Assembly (NCBI RefSeq): GCF_002287135.1
Contig: NZ_NESU01000013.1
Coordinates: 1 to 57,065 of the forward strand
DNA length: 57,065 nt
Origin: Helicobacter sp. TUL
Lineage (GTDB): Bacteria > Campylobacterota > Campylobacteria > Campylobacterales > Helicobacteraceae
Reading direction: 5' to 3'
The position numbers and the translations under genes were made by a program. The notes beneath the pieces are model-generated. The model made no database searches and was not told where the DNA came from. It saw nothing but the letters and a program-made list of their open reading frames with translations. Below are positions 35,289 to 45,356 of the stretch, in pieces. How positions within the stretch are numbered: the stretch's first letter is position 1; each line of letters opens with the position of its first letter.

Positions 35289-36449
35289 CTAAGAGGCAAC
35301 GCGAAGAAATATCGCTGCTAACAACGCCTCATCATCTAAATGCTCCATATCATACATATGTGTCATACCTCCTAAACCTCGCGCGAGAAGATATGTTTGT
35401 GTCTTTTTGACAAGCTCTGGCACAATTTCTGTGAGATGATAGATTTTTGTGCTTTTATACGCGTGTAGGTGCATTTGAGATTCTATAAGAGAAAGTATGG
35501 TGGGAATATCCTCATCTATTGTCAAAAGGTCTATAATCCGCTGATATAAAGGGGTTTGGGTTACCAATCTATCAAGCATTTGTGGTGTATGAGTGCTAAG
35601 CTCATAGCGCAGAATCTCTGCAAGCGCAAAAGCAAATCCTTGTGTATATGTAGTCATATCATCAAGGAAAAAATTAAAATCTCTCCCTATCAAACGTCCA
35701 AAACTTTTTAATGTATCTACATACCCAAGCTCAAATTGTTCGCGTATCGCAGTAGCGTCAAAATCTAGCATACCTCCCAAACGCTCTTTTGGCTGGATAC
35801 ATCGCACAAAGGGGTGATTTGTGTAGGCGTGAGGTTTGGGGTTTAGTGCAATAGCGATGACTTCTTGCGCACCAAGTCTAAATGCAAGTGAAATAGGAAG
35901 ATTATCATAATATCCGCCATCAATATACCCCTCACCATCAATCTCATAAATAGGAAACGCTGGAAAACACGAGCAAGACGCCATAATCCAATCTTGTAGC
36001 TGTGCCTTTGGTATAGAATCTTTTTGTTTTTGCACTGGTTGCATAGAGGGAAATCGCACACTCACAAGCCCATAATCCACCGATGAAGCAAAGAATCTAT
36101 CCGCATCAATAAAATGTCCCAAAAGATTCAATAATGGTGTAGTATCCATACCTTTGTTGCTTGTATAGGTTTTGAGAAATCCTAGAAGTTTGTCGCTATG
36201 CTCCATATAATAATTAAGATCTGTGCGGAGGTTTAAACCATTTAACACAACTTTATCAATATCTATGCTCTGCCATAATTCAAACGCACGATCATAGTCT
36301 CCCTGCACCATTAGCGCACCATTACACGCTCCAATACTCGTGCCTGTAACAATATCATATTCTATGCCAAGCTCTCTTAGTGCTTTCCAAGCACCGATTT
36401 GATAAGCTCCCTTGGATCCGCCACCACCCAATACAATAGCACGCTTCAT
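35289..36449 (-). CDS. Patatin-like phospholipase
   Basis: Patatin-family serine lipases cleave acyl chains from phospholipids. The oxyanion motif GGGGSKGAYQ is at 8-17, the nucleophile GTSIG has Ser38, and DGGYYDNLP near residue 220 carries the catalytic Asp, so the Ser-Asp dyad is complete. The remaining C-terminal 160 residues are helical and not diagnostic. There is no signal peptide, so it is cytoplasmic unless exported by another route. AGGAG precedes the ATG. It is separated from the divergent RND operon by an AT-rich promoter region. Confidence 0.9.
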   Translation of the reverse strand: MKRAIVLGGGGSKGAYQIGAWKALRELGIEYDIVTGTSIGACNGALMVQGDYDRAFELWQSIDIDKVVLNGLNLRTDLNYYMEHSDKLLGFLKTYTSNKGMDTTPLLNLLGHFIDADRFFASSVDYGLVSVRFPSMQPVQKQKDSIPKAQLQDWIMASCSCFPAFPIYEIDGEGYIDGGYYDNLPISLAFRLGAQEVIAIALNPKPHAYTNHPFVRCIQPKERLGGMLDFDATAIREQFELGYVDTLKSFGRLIGRDFNFFLDDMTTYTQGFAFALAEILRYELSTHTPQMLDRLVTQTPLYQRIIDLLTIDEDIPTILSLIESQMHLHAYKSTKIYHLTEIVPELVKKTQTYLLARGLGGMTHMYDMEHLDDEALLAAIFLRVAS

Positions 36450-36564
36450 ATATAAAATTCTCCTATGCCTTTGCTATACATTCTCACTCATTCCTTAAGA
36501 TTCTAGCACAAGCAATACAAAGATTTTCTTATAGTAATATTTACTTACAATAATATTTTTATGC

Positions 36565-36570
36565 TATAAT
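36565..36570 (+). promoter_or_regulatory. Putative extended -10 box of the drug RND operon
   Basis: TGC-TATAAT, 79 bases before the ATG at 36649. Confidence 0.45.
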
Positions 36571-36648
36571 CCGCCGTTTTTATAACAGAATCTAACACCA
36601 AACCCCTCAAAAATTAATTGCAAAATGATGAGACTATGGAGGATGTCA

Positions 36649-37764
36649 ATGAAGTATTACAGATATATAGGTTTTTTTGGACTTTTGTTGTTGATGATAG
36701 GTTGTGGCTCACAAGAACAGCAACAAAAAAAGATTGCTCTCCCTGTCAATACCCAAACAATCACAAGCCAAGATCTTGATTTGAATTTTGAATATCCTGC
36801 ACGACTAAAAAGTGTGCAAAGCGTGGATATTTATGCGCGTATTGAGGGAATCTTGCTCACACAGAACTTTACTGAAGGCGATATTGTCCAAGCTGGACAA
36901 ACACTCTTTACTATAGAATCTACACGCTATAAAGCTAGAGTCAATATGGCAAAAGCTCAATACAACACTGCATTGGCAAACCTCACAAAAGCAAGCAAAG
37001 ATTGGACGCGAACAGAAAGGCTGTATAAGCAAGGTGCTCTCACAGTCGATCAGTATGATAATGCTATGTATAACTACCAATCCGCACAAGCCAATGTCGA
37101 GAGTGCAAAGGCTTCCCTTGATGATGCGCTTGTAGATTTGAAATACACCACAATTACCGCAGATATCACCGGTAGAATTGGTATGAGACGCTATGATGTT
37201 GGGAATCTTGTGGGAAGAAATGGCGGTGGAGGCGATACATATCTCACCACGCTTACACAACTTAGCCCTATTTATGCAGAATTTTCTATCCCTAGCACGG
37301 ATTTTTATTATATGCGTGGCTTAGATAAAGATAATGTGATTGTAGAATTTATCTTGGGCAATGATACAATCTATGATAAACGCGGTAAGCTTGACTTTCT
37401 TGATAGTGTGTTAGATTCTCAAACAGCCTCTATAAAAGCAAGAGCAATTGTCAATAATGACTCATATGTTTTGCTACCTAATGAAATTGTGCGTGTGAAT
37501 CTCAAAGGATTTAAAGCACAAAAAAGCATAGCTATTCCACAAAAAGCACTTTTGCAAGATTCACAAGGAAGCTATGTTTATATAGCCAAAAATAATCAAG
37601 CGCAAATCGCACGCCTCACACTTGGTAAAATGCTCAAAAATGGACAAGTTATTGTCCTAAGTGGTTTGCAAGATGGCGATATGCTCATTACCAACAATCT
37701 TACAAAATTACGACAAGGTAGCGAGATTAGCCCCCAACAAAACGCACCACAAAGCGCCAACTAG
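36649..37764 (+). CDS. RND efflux periplasmic adaptor (AcrA/MexA-like lipoprotein)
   Basis: The adaptor links an inner-membrane RND pump to an outer-membrane channel. The start at 36649 has GGAGG six bases upstream; two earlier ATGs lie before or inside that ribosome site. The N-terminus is a lipoprotein signal with LMIGC. The barrel-sandwich and hairpin domains follow (IEGILLTQNFTEGDIVQAGQTLF, then the YKARVNMAKAQYNTALANL coiled coil), then the beta-barrel and GLQDGDMLITNNLTKLRQGSEI. The length of 371 residues is usual. The pump gene begins nine bases after the stop. No outer-membrane partner gene is next to it. Confidence 0.9.
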   Translation: MKYYRYIGFFGLLLLMIGCGSQEQQQKKIALPVNTQTITSQDLDLNFEYPARLKSVQSVDIYARIEGILLTQNFTEGDIVQAGQTLFTIESTRYKARVNMAKAQYNTALANLTKASKDWTRTERLYKQGALTVDQYDNAMYNYQSAQANVESAKASLDDALVDLKYTTITADITGRIGMRRYDVGNLVGRNGGGGDTYLTTLTQLSPIYAEFSIPSTDFYYMRGLDKDNVIVEFILGNDTIYDKRGKLDFLDSVLDSQTASIKARAIVNNDSYVLLPNEIVRVNLKGFKAQKSIAIPQKALLQDSQGSYVYIAKNNQAQIARLTLGKMLKNGQVIVLSGLQDGDMLITNNLTKLRQGSEISPQQNAPQSAN

Positions 37765-37773
37765 GAGGCTTTA

Positions 37774-40700
37774 ATGTTTTCTAAGTTTTTTATTAATCGC
37801 CCTGTATTTGCTATAGTAACTTCTATCATTATTACACTTGTGGGAGTTTTAGCGATTTTTAGCCTTCCTGCGGAAGAATATCCACAAGTAACACCTGTGG
37901 AAGTGGTGGTTTCTGCCAACTATACTGGTGCTAGCGCGGAGGTTATTTCAAACACTGTCGCAAGTGTGCTAGAAAATAGCATTAATGGTGTAGAAGGTAT
38001 GCTCTATATGAAGTCTTCATCTTCATCAAGCGGTAGGCTTTCTATCACTGTGTATTTTTCTAATGATACAAATCCTGATATGGCAACAGTCAATGTCAAT
38101 AACAGGGTGCAAGCGGTTTTAAGCCAACTTCCTCAAGAAGTCCAACGCTTAGGAGTAACGGTTAGAAAGCGTAGCTCTACAATACTCACTGTGTATGCGC
38201 TTTTCTCTGATAATCCTGCGCACGATGATTTGTTTATCTCTAACTATGCAAGTATTAATATCATTGATGAATTAAAGAGGGTGCCGGGCGTGGGTGATGC
38301 CTCAACCTTTAGATCCCAAAATTATTCGATGAGAATCTGGCTAGATCTTGATAAACTCTCTCAAAACAATCTCACACCTTCAGAAGTCACAAATGTGATT
38401 CAAGAACAAAATGCGCAATTTGCCGTAGGACAATTTGGACAAGAACCAATGCGCCAAGATATTGTCTTTACTTATTCTATCAATACGCAAGGTAGGTTTA
38501 TAAAACCTCAAGAATTTGGGAATATTATCATACGATCTAATTCCGATGGCTCAAGTCTAAGACTAAAAGATATTGCAACTATCGAACTTGGATCAGAAAG
38601 CTATAATGTAAGAGAGAAATTTAATGGTAAAAGCGCGGTGGGCTTTGGAGTATATTTGCAACCTGGAGCAAATGCTATGGAAGTGGCAAAAAAGGTGGAG
38701 GAGAAAATGCAAGAACTCTCACAAACCTTTCCACAAGGTTTGCAATATGGTATAGCACACGATACAACAACCTTTGTGAGTATATCGATTAAAGAGGTGA
38801 TTAAGACATTTATAGAAGCTATTGTGCTTGTTATTATTATTATGTATTTTTTCTTGCAAAATTTCCGCGCAACTATTATTCCAGTTATTGCAATCCCTGT
38901 GTCTATCATCGGAGCTTTTGCAGGTATGTATGCATTAGGATTCTCAATAAACCTCCTTACGCTTTTTGGACTTGTGCTTGCGATTGGTATTGTTGTAGAT
39001 GATGCGATTATTGTGATAGAAAATGTCGAGCGTATCTTGCATAGCCACCCTGAAATTTCTGTAAAAGACGCCACCATTGAAGCTATGCACGAAATGCAAA
39101 GTCCTGTGATTGCCATTGTGCTTGTGCTTTCTGCGGTGTTTATCCCTGTGGCATTTATCGGTGGATTTGCCGGAGAAATCTTTAAACAATTTGCCATTAC
39201 AATCGTGGTTTCTGTTGTCATTTCTGGATTTGTAGCCTTGACACTTACTCCTGCATTATGCACACTAATCCTCAAGAAAAAAGAACCTAAGCCATTTGCA
39301 ATAGTCAAAAAATTCAATGTATTTTTTGATTGGCTTACCGAAAAATTTACTTTGAGTGTGAGCAATTTTATCCGCAGGGGATTGCTACTGCTTGCGTTAT
39401 TTGCGGTTTTTGTAGGCTTAACTGGCGGACTTTTTTGGAAACTCTCAAGCGGACTTGTCCCACAAGAGGATAAAGGGACACTCATAGCCTTTATGTCATT
39501 GCCACCTGCAACTGCCCTAAGCTACACAGACGCTGAAGCTACAAAAATGGCAGAAATTTTGCATAATAACCACAATGTGCGTTCGTTTTTCCTTGTAGAG
39601 GGATTTGATATGCTTGCAAGTGCGCCTAGAACACATGCGGTTACTTCATTTGTGAAACTCAAAGATTGGAGTGAGAGAAAAGGTCAAGGAGAAGATTCTT
39701 TTAGTGTCGCTGGAACACTTACAGGTGCGTTTAATCAAACACTTGATGCCACAGCCTTTGTGATGAATCCACCTGCTATCAATGGTTTAGGACTTGCTGG
39801 AGGTTTTGAAATCTATTTGCAAGATAGAACTGGTGGTAGCGTCAAAGACTTAGATACATATGCCAAACTCCTTATAACAGAAGCAAACAAACGCCCCGAG
39901 ATAAAGGGTGCAAGATCCTTGCTAGATACTAGCATTCCACAATATTTTGTAACACTTGATAGAGAAAAGGCAAAAGCCTTTAATGTCAATGTAAATGATG
40001 TATTTACGGTTTTGCAAAGCACATTTGGTAATTATTATGTCAATGATTTCAATCTCTATGGGCGCACATACAAAGTCTATGTGCAAGCCCAAAGCCAATT
40101 TAGAGAAGCTCCTGAAGATTTTGGTCGTGCCTTTGTGAAATCAACTGATGGAAAGCTTGTGCCTATTAGCTCCCTCGTAGAATTTGAACGCATTGTCAAT
40201 ACCGATATTATTGATAGATTTAACCTCTTCCCAGCAGCCAAGCTTATGGGTGATGCAAATACCGCAGATGGCTACTCAAGCGGTGATGCCCTTAGAGCAA
40301 TTGAAGAAGTCGCAAAAGAAGTTTTACCAGATGGCTACACAATCGCATATTCGGGTATGTCATATCAAGAAAAAGCCACAAGTGGTGCAGGTATGATAGC
40401 CTTTGTATTGGGATTGGTATTTGTATTTTTGATACTCGCTGCACAATATGAGCGTTGGCTTATGCCATTTGCGGTGATCTCTGCCGTGCCATTTGCGGTG
40501 TTTGGTGCGGCATTAGCCATTTGGTTGCGTGGATTAAATAACGATATTTATTTCCAAATTGGACTTATTACACTTATCGCTCTTGCTGCAAAAAATGCAA
40601 TTTTGATTGTAGAGTTTGCACAGCATAAACGCGAACAAGAAGGCTTAGGTATGATAGAATCTGCCGTGGAAGCTGCAAGACTTAGATTCCGTCCTATCGT

Positions 40701-40899
40701 GATGACATCTCTAGCATTTAGTATTGGGGTATTGCCTCTAGCTATTAGTAGCGGTGCAGGAGCAGCAAGCCGACACGCCATAGGAACAGGCGTCATCGGT
40801 GGTATGCTTGTAGCAACATTCATAGGGACATTTTTTATCCCTCTCTTTTGGACATATTTTGCAAGACTTAGTGAATTTATCAAAAGCAAATTACACTAA
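37774..40899 (+). CDS. RND multidrug efflux pump (AcrB/MexB-like, HAE1 type)
   Basis: An inner-membrane, proton-driven exporter of drugs, detergents or bile salts. The length of 1041 residues and two repeated halves of six helices are as expected. The N-terminus FFINRPVFAIV is typical. The proton-relay residues are present: the Asp pair in GIVVDDAIIVIENVERI (helix 4) and Lys in ALAAKNAILIVEF (helix 10). GAGAASRHAIGTGVIGGM lies near the end. The adaptor gene is directly upstream. The gene ends overlapping the stop of the convergent DUF3240-like gene. The substrate range cannot be read from sequence. Confidence 0.93.
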   Translation: MFSKFFINRPVFAIVTSIIITLVGVLAIFSLPAEEYPQVTPVEVVVSANYTGASAEVISNTVASVLENSINGVEGMLYMKSSSSSSGRLSITVYFSNDTNPDMATVNVNNRVQAVLSQLPQEVQRLGVTVRKRSSTILTVYALFSDNPAHDDLFISNYASINIIDELKRVPGVGDASTFRSQNYSMRIWLDLDKLSQNNLTPSEVTNVIQEQNAQFAVGQFGQEPMRQDIVFTYSINTQGRFIKPQEFGNIIIRSNSDGSSLRLKDIATIELGSESYNVREKFNGKSAVGFGVYLQPGANAMEVAKKVEEKMQELSQTFPQGLQYGIAHDTTTFVSISIKEVIKTFIEAIVLVIIIMYFFLQNFRATIIPVIAIPVSIIGAFAGMYALGFSINLLTLFGLVLAIGIVVDDAIIVIENVERILHSHPEISVKDATIEAMHEMQSPVIAIVLVLSAVFIPVAFIGGFAGEIFKQFAITIVVSVVISGFVALTLTPALCTLILKKKEPKPFAIVKKFNVFFDWLTEKFTLSVSNFIRRGLLLLALFAVFVGLTGGLFWKLSSGLVPQEDKGTLIAFMSLPPATALSYTDAEATKMAEILHNNHNVRSFFLVEGFDMLASAPRTHAVTSFVKLKDWSERKGQGEDSFSVAGTLTGAFNQTLDATAFVMNPPAINGLGLAGGFEIYLQDRTGGSVKDLDTYAKLLITEANKRPEIKGARSLLDTSIPQYFVTLDREKAKAFNVNVNDVFTVLQSTFGNYYVNDFNLYGRTYKVYVQAQSQFREAPEDFGRAFVKSTDGKLVPISSLVEFERIVNTDIIDRFNLFPAAKLMGDANTADGYSSGDALRAIEEVAKEVLPDGYTIAYSGMSYQEKATSGAGMIAFVLGLVFVFLILAAQYERWLMPFAVISAVPFAVFGAALAIWLRGLNNDIYFQIGLITLIALAAKNAILIVEFAQHKREQEGLGMIESAVEAARLRFRPIVMTSLAFSIGVLPLAISSGAGAASRHAIGTGVIGGMLVATFIGTFFIPLFWTYFARLSEFIKSKLH

Positions 40900-41192
40900 A
40901 TCTTGTAATGTTGCATATCGCTTTTAAAAATTTTAATATCATCTGTGCCAAAAGCTTGTAAAAGCTTGTTGGCTAAAAACTTCGCACTATCCTCGCTAAG
41001 AGAAATTTTAAACATACCATAATCTTGTCTGCCACTCACTTGCTCCATTGAACTATGGAGCATAGAGCTAGACGCATATTTAGAACATCTATGATAAAAG
41101 AAATCATCAAAGCCATCATCTAAAAGCATATCCACGATAGAATCTTTGAGATTAAATCTAAAATATATCTCAAGCACTATTTCTTCATCCAT
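40896..41192 (-). CDS. Small DUF3240-like protein beside the metal RND pump
   Basis: 98 residues with no signal peptide or membrane helix. The pattern (acidic start, DDGFDDFF, HSSMEQVSGRQDYGMF, C-terminal HYKI) resembles DUF3240, a small family commonly placed next to CusA/CzcA-type pumps. It is the last gene of the minus-strand cznCBA-like operon, 20 bases after cznA. Several Asp, His and Met residues could bind metal, but this is speculation. Its stop overlaps that of the convergent drug pump. Confidence 0.55.
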   Translation of the reverse strand: MDEEIVLEIYFRFNLKDSIVDMLLDDGFDDFFYHRCSKYASSSMLHSSMEQVSGRQDYGMFKISLSEDSAKFLANKLLQAFGTDDIKIFKSDMQHYKI

Positions 41193-41212
41193 AATCTCTC
41201 CTCTATCACAAA

Positions 41213-44200
41213 CTACACGCCAAACTTACGCACGACAAATCTAAATAATGGTGGCAACATCACAAGGGTTAAGAATGATGAAGTTACCAACCCTCCAAGC
41301 ACCACGACAGCGAGTGGTTTTTGGACTTCACTGCCCACACCACTTGAAAGCAACATCGGCACAAGTCCAAGCCCAGCGATACACGCAGTCATAAGCACAG
41401 GTCTTAAGCGTCTTCTAGCACCTATCACGACGCATTCATCTAGTGTCCTTCCTTGCTTAAGAAGCTGCAAGAAATAACCCACCATTACCACGCCATTAAG
41501 CACAGCGATACCAAAAAGCGCGATAAATCCAACAGATGCAGGCACAGAAATATACTCTCCAGATATAAAGAGTGAGATAAGCCCTCCTGTAACAGCAAAT
41601 GGAATATTAAGCAAAATAAGGAGCGCAAGCGGGATAGATTTAAAAGTAAAGAACAAAATAAAGAAAATTGCCAAGATACTAAGCGGAATCACGGTTGAAA
41701 GTCTCTTGAGTGCGCGTTGTTGGTTTTCAAACTGCCCACCATAGACAATGCTATATCCATCTGGGAGCTGAACTTGTGCGCTAATTTTTTCTTGAGCTTC
41801 TTGCACAAATCCTCCCAAGTCTCTATCGCGCACATTGGTGCGAACAACATTGTAGCGTTGCGCACCTTCTCTTTGGACTTGCACAGGACCATCAACTTCA
41901 ACAATCTCTGCAATCGAACTAATAGGAATTGGTGAGCCATTTTGCGAACTCATCTCTAAACTTTTTAGTTTTGTAATATCTGTGCTAAGCTCGTTATTTT
42001 GTCGGATAATTACAGGAATCCGCGCCGCACCTTGTGGAATATACTCCACCATAATACCCTCTAGTGAGCTTTTCATAAACTTTGCAAACTCATCACTAGG
42101 AATCCCCACATTTGCCATTATCGGAGAATATGGTGTGATATGGAGATAATTTACACCTTTATTAAAGGTGGTAAAAGTCTCTTGTGCGCCATCAATGCCC
42201 TTCAAAATATCCATAATTTGCTCACTTAATTCATTAAGTTTATCAATCTCTGTCCCAAAGATTTTTATCGCCAAATCTCCACGCACCCCTGTAAGCATTT
42301 CGGAGATTCTCATATCAATAGGCTGCAAAATCGCGAGATTCATTCCTTTTATGTCATTAGTTACTTCTCGAATCTGATCGCGAATCTCATCAAGATTTTT
42401 AGCCTGCCATTCTTCTTGAGGTTTGAGAGAGATAAAGGCATCGCTTTGGTTTGGACCTGATGGATCTAACCCCACTTCATCGGCTCCTATACGCGTTACC
42501 ACACTTTTGATATCTGGCACACGTGCCAAAAGCTGCTCTTGGAGAGAAAGCATAATTTCTTTATTTTGCTCCAAAGAAATAGATGGAGGACCCTCAACAT
42601 TTACCACTATATCACCCTCATTTAGTGTAGGCATAAAAGCCGTCCCTATGTAAGGAAAAATCGAGAGAGAAAATACCAAAAATGCAATAGCACCCAAAAA
42701 GACTATCTTAAAGTGATTAAGAGAGAAATTGAGCAATGGATCATATAATTTGTGCAAAAACACAATAAGTATGGTTTCTTTGTGATCTTTTACCTTTAAT
42801 ACATAAGAACTCACCACAGGAATAACGGTCATAGACAATATAAGGCTACCCACAAGGGCAAATACGATTGTTTGGGCAAGTGGCACAAAGAATTTGCCCT
42901 CTAACCCTTGCAAAGTCAAAAGTGGCACAAAGAAAATGATAATAATCAAAATCCCACTAAAAACTGAAACCGAAATTTCCTTACACGCGCGATATACGGT
43001 GTGTAGTTTGGGTGAATTTTTGTTTTGGCTAAGGCGCTCAAAGGTGTTTTCTACCATTACCACCGCAGAATCCACCAAAATACCTATGGCGATGGCTAAG
43101 CCACCAAGACTCATAAGATTAGCGGACAATCCATATTCTTTCATCATCACAAAAGCTACAGAGATTGATAATGGCAAGATGACGCTCACTGCCACAGCAG
43201 CGCGCACATCGCCCAAAAATAAAAAGAGTGTGATAATAATAAGTATCACAGCTTCGGCAAGAACTTTTACAACATTATTCACTGCCTTTTGGGTGAGTTG
43301 TGAGCGATCATAAAATACGCGTAACTCCACACCCTCTGGAAGATTTGGCTTTAACTCTTCCATTTTTTGTTTGATCCCATCAATTGCATCACGTGCATTT
43401 GCACCTTTGAGTGAAAGCACAAGCCCTTGTGTAGTCTCCCCTACACCATCAATCACTACAAGCCCAAGCCTTGTCATATGAGATTCTATCACTTCACAAA
43501 AGTTTCCAATTTTTACAAATCCATTTTTGGTAATAACAGGAATTTCCTCAATCTTTTCACGCGTGAGTGAAGCGGTTTGCACCTTGACTAAAAATGTCTG
43601 TCCATCTCTATCTACACGCCCAGCACCTTCATTTTTGAGATTTGCACTTAGGGCGCTTTGGAGTTGAGAGATACTAATACCAAGCCGCGCCATATTATCA
43701 AAATCAGGCACAACCGCAATAGCCCTCGCATACCCACCAAGCCGATTCACATCAGCCACACCTTTTGTGTTTCGTAGTATCGGGCGAATCGTAAAATCAA
43801 GCAATGAGCGCTTTTCTACCTCGCTTATATCACCCTCGATAGTAAACATAAACATATCGCTAAGTGGCGTAACAATAGGAGCTAGACCACCGCTTACCTC
43901 TGCTGGAAGATCTGCCATAGTCATTGTAAGCTTTTCATTCACCATATTACGCGCAAGATAAATATCCGTCCCATCATTAAAATCAATGGTAATATCTGCT
44001 AAACCATATTTTGAGAGAGAACGCAAACTCTTTTGGTTTGGCAAACCCAAAAGTTCTAACTCCAAAGGTCGCACCACCCTATTTTCCACTTCTTCTGGTG
44101 CCATACCCGGTGCTTTCAAAATTACCTTAACTTGCGTAGAAGAAATATCAGGAAACGCATCAATTGGCACGGTCAAGAAACTATATGCCCCAAAAAACAA

Positions 44201-44269
44201 AAGCCCACATGCGCAAATGATCACCATTAAGCGCTGTCGGAGTGAAAATTCAATAATGCTAGTTAGCAT
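41213..44269 (-). CDS. cznA: Heavy-metal RND efflux pump (CusA/CzcA family)
   Basis: An inner-membrane metal/proton antiporter of the HME type. I prefer the ATG at 44269, with AGGTGA upstream and overlapping the end of the adaptor gene; a TTG six codons earlier is possible. The N-terminus (SIIEFSLRQRLMVIICA), PIDAFPDISSTQVKV and the helix 4 element ILVDSAVVMVENTFERL fit CzcA/CusA. The second half shows IFFILFFTFKSIPLALLILLNIPFA. The length of 1018 residues is normal. The C-B-A gene order equals H. pylori cznCBA (Cd, Zn, Ni). The metal cannot be set by eye, so the symbol is tentative. Confidence 0.9.
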   Translation of the reverse strand: MLTSIIEFSLRQRLMVIICACGLLFFGAYSFLTVPIDAFPDISSTQVKVILKAPGMAPEEVENRVVRPLELELLGLPNQKSLRSLSKYGLADITIDFNDGTDIYLARNMVNEKLTMTMADLPAEVSGGLAPIVTPLSDMFMFTIEGDISEVEKRSLLDFTIRPILRNTKGVADVNRLGGYARAIAVVPDFDNMARLGISISQLQSALSANLKNEGAGRVDRDGQTFLVKVQTASLTREKIEEIPVITKNGFVKIGNFCEVIESHMTRLGLVVIDGVGETTQGLVLSLKGANARDAIDGIKQKMEELKPNLPEGVELRVFYDRSQLTQKAVNNVVKVLAEAVILIIITLFLFLGDVRAAVAVSVILPLSISVAFVMMKEYGLSANLMSLGGLAIAIGILVDSAVVMVENTFERLSQNKNSPKLHTVYRACKEISVSVFSGILIIIIFFVPLLTLQGLEGKFFVPLAQTIVFALVGSLILSMTVIPVVSSYVLKVKDHKETILIVFLHKLYDPLLNFSLNHFKIVFLGAIAFLVFSLSIFPYIGTAFMPTLNEGDIVVNVEGPPSISLEQNKEIMLSLQEQLLARVPDIKSVVTRIGADEVGLDPSGPNQSDAFISLKPQEEWQAKNLDEIRDQIREVTNDIKGMNLAILQPIDMRISEMLTGVRGDLAIKIFGTEIDKLNELSEQIMDILKGIDGAQETFTTFNKGVNYLHITPYSPIMANVGIPSDEFAKFMKSSLEGIMVEYIPQGAARIPVIIRQNNELSTDITKLKSLEMSSQNGSPIPISSIAEIVEVDGPVQVQREGAQRYNVVRTNVRDRDLGGFVQEAQEKISAQVQLPDGYSIVYGGQFENQQRALKRLSTVIPLSILAIFFILFFTFKSIPLALLILLNIPFAVTGGLISLFISGEYISVPASVGFIALFGIAVLNGVVMVGYFLQLLKQGRTLDECVVIGARRRLRPVLMTACIAGLGLVPMLLSSGVGSEVQKPLAVVVLGGLVTSSFLTLVMLPPLFRFVVRKFGV

Positions 44270-45347
44270 TTTCGTCACCTGATCCAAGTCCGCTTAGCAT
44301 ACCTTGCAGGATAATAATAGATCCTGTGGCAATCTGCATATTTGGCTTAAGCACACCCTTAGTAATCCCAAAACTATTGTCGCGCTCCTCTGTTACATTG
44401 ACTTTAGTTGGCAAAAAGCCGTTTTTAGTTCTCACAAAAACAACATAATCATTATCAATCTTTAGCACCGATGATGATGGGATAAGCATACTATTTTGGG
44501 GTAAATTACCACCGATATATACCTCAACCATTTCGCCGACTTTGTATTCTTTGGCAGTGATTTTTGCTACCGCCAAAATTGTGTTTGTATCTCTATCAAT
44601 GGCTACCGAGATTGTATCAATATAACCGATATTTTTTCCAGACTGATCCAAAAGTACATCGCCCTTTTCAACCGTGTGTGCAAGATGTGCAGGTATGCGA
44701 ATACGCCCTAAAAAGCTATTATCTTTAAGGGAGATTCTCACATATGGCGTAAAGGCATTGATTTTTTGCCCTATTTGTCTTGGAGCTACCGAAAGCACTC
44801 CAGACGCTCTCGCTACGATAGGAAAACCATAGCGCCCCTGCTTCCCACCTTCCATAAAGGATCGGCTAACACCTAATAAGTCAAGTTTTGCAAATGTTTC
44901 GTTGTATTTAAGCTTTAGCTCATTCATTGTAAGGTAGCTTAATTGATATTCACGGCGCGAAATCACACCACTTTCATAAAGCATTTTGTCTTTTTTTTCA
45001 TTTTCTGATGCAATTTTTAGCCGTTCTCGTGTGTTGGTAAAGTCAAAAAAGAGTGTGCTAAGCTCATTGGAGCTAATATCACAGATTAAATCGCCTTTTT
45101 CTACATACTCCCCTTCGCGTTTGTAGATATTAACCACCACGGTTTCAAAGCTTGAGCTCTGTGCTACAGAAGTTTTATCATCAAAATCAATCACAGCGTT
45201 AAAAGGTATGCCACGCGTGTCAAAGTCCTTAGTGCCTACATTTATGAGTTTTATGCCATTGACTTTCATTTCATTTTCATTTATTATGATCTCATCATAG
45301 CCCCATAGACAAGCACACAAACCACATATGAGAGCAATTTTTCGCAT
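44259..45347 (-). CDS. cznB: Heavy-metal RND periplasmic adaptor (CusB/CznB-like)
   Basis: A signal peptide (MRKIALICGLCACLWG) precedes a 362-residue adaptor with the biotinyl-lipoyl-like segment VVVNIYKREGEYVEKGDLICDI (about 70-95), a coiled-coil hairpin (about 100-150), then GFPIVARASGVLSV and beta-barrel strands. It joins the pump to the outer-membrane factor. It follows the cznC-like gene by nine bases and overlaps cznA by about ten. It lacks the Met- and His-rich N-terminal extension of E. coli CusB, which fits a Zn/Cd/Ni-type rather than Cu/Ag-type adaptor. Confidence 0.85.
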   Translation of the reverse strand: MRKIALICGLCACLWGYDEIIINENEMKVNGIKLINVGTKDFDTRGIPFNAVIDFDDKTSVAQSSSFETVVVNIYKREGEYVEKGDLICDISSNELSTLFFDFTNTRERLKIASENEKKDKMLYESGVISRREYQLSYLTMNELKLKYNETFAKLDLLGVSRSFMEGGKQGRYGFPIVARASGVLSVAPRQIGQKINAFTPYVRISLKDNSFLGRIRIPAHLAHTVEKGDVLLDQSGKNIGYIDTISVAIDRDTNTILAVAKITAKEYKVGEMVEVYIGGNLPQNSMLIPSSSVLKIDNDYVVFVRTKNGFLPTKVNVTEERDNSFGITKGVLKPNMQIATGSIIILQGMLSGLGSGDENAN

Positions 45348-45356
45348 ACCTTCTCC

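Noticed and set aside
38601-39485. A 294-codon open frame on the minus strand inside the drug RND pump gene
   Set aside because: It lies entirely within a well-supported AcrB-like gene, has no ribosome site, and its composition is that of an antisense reading of membrane helices.
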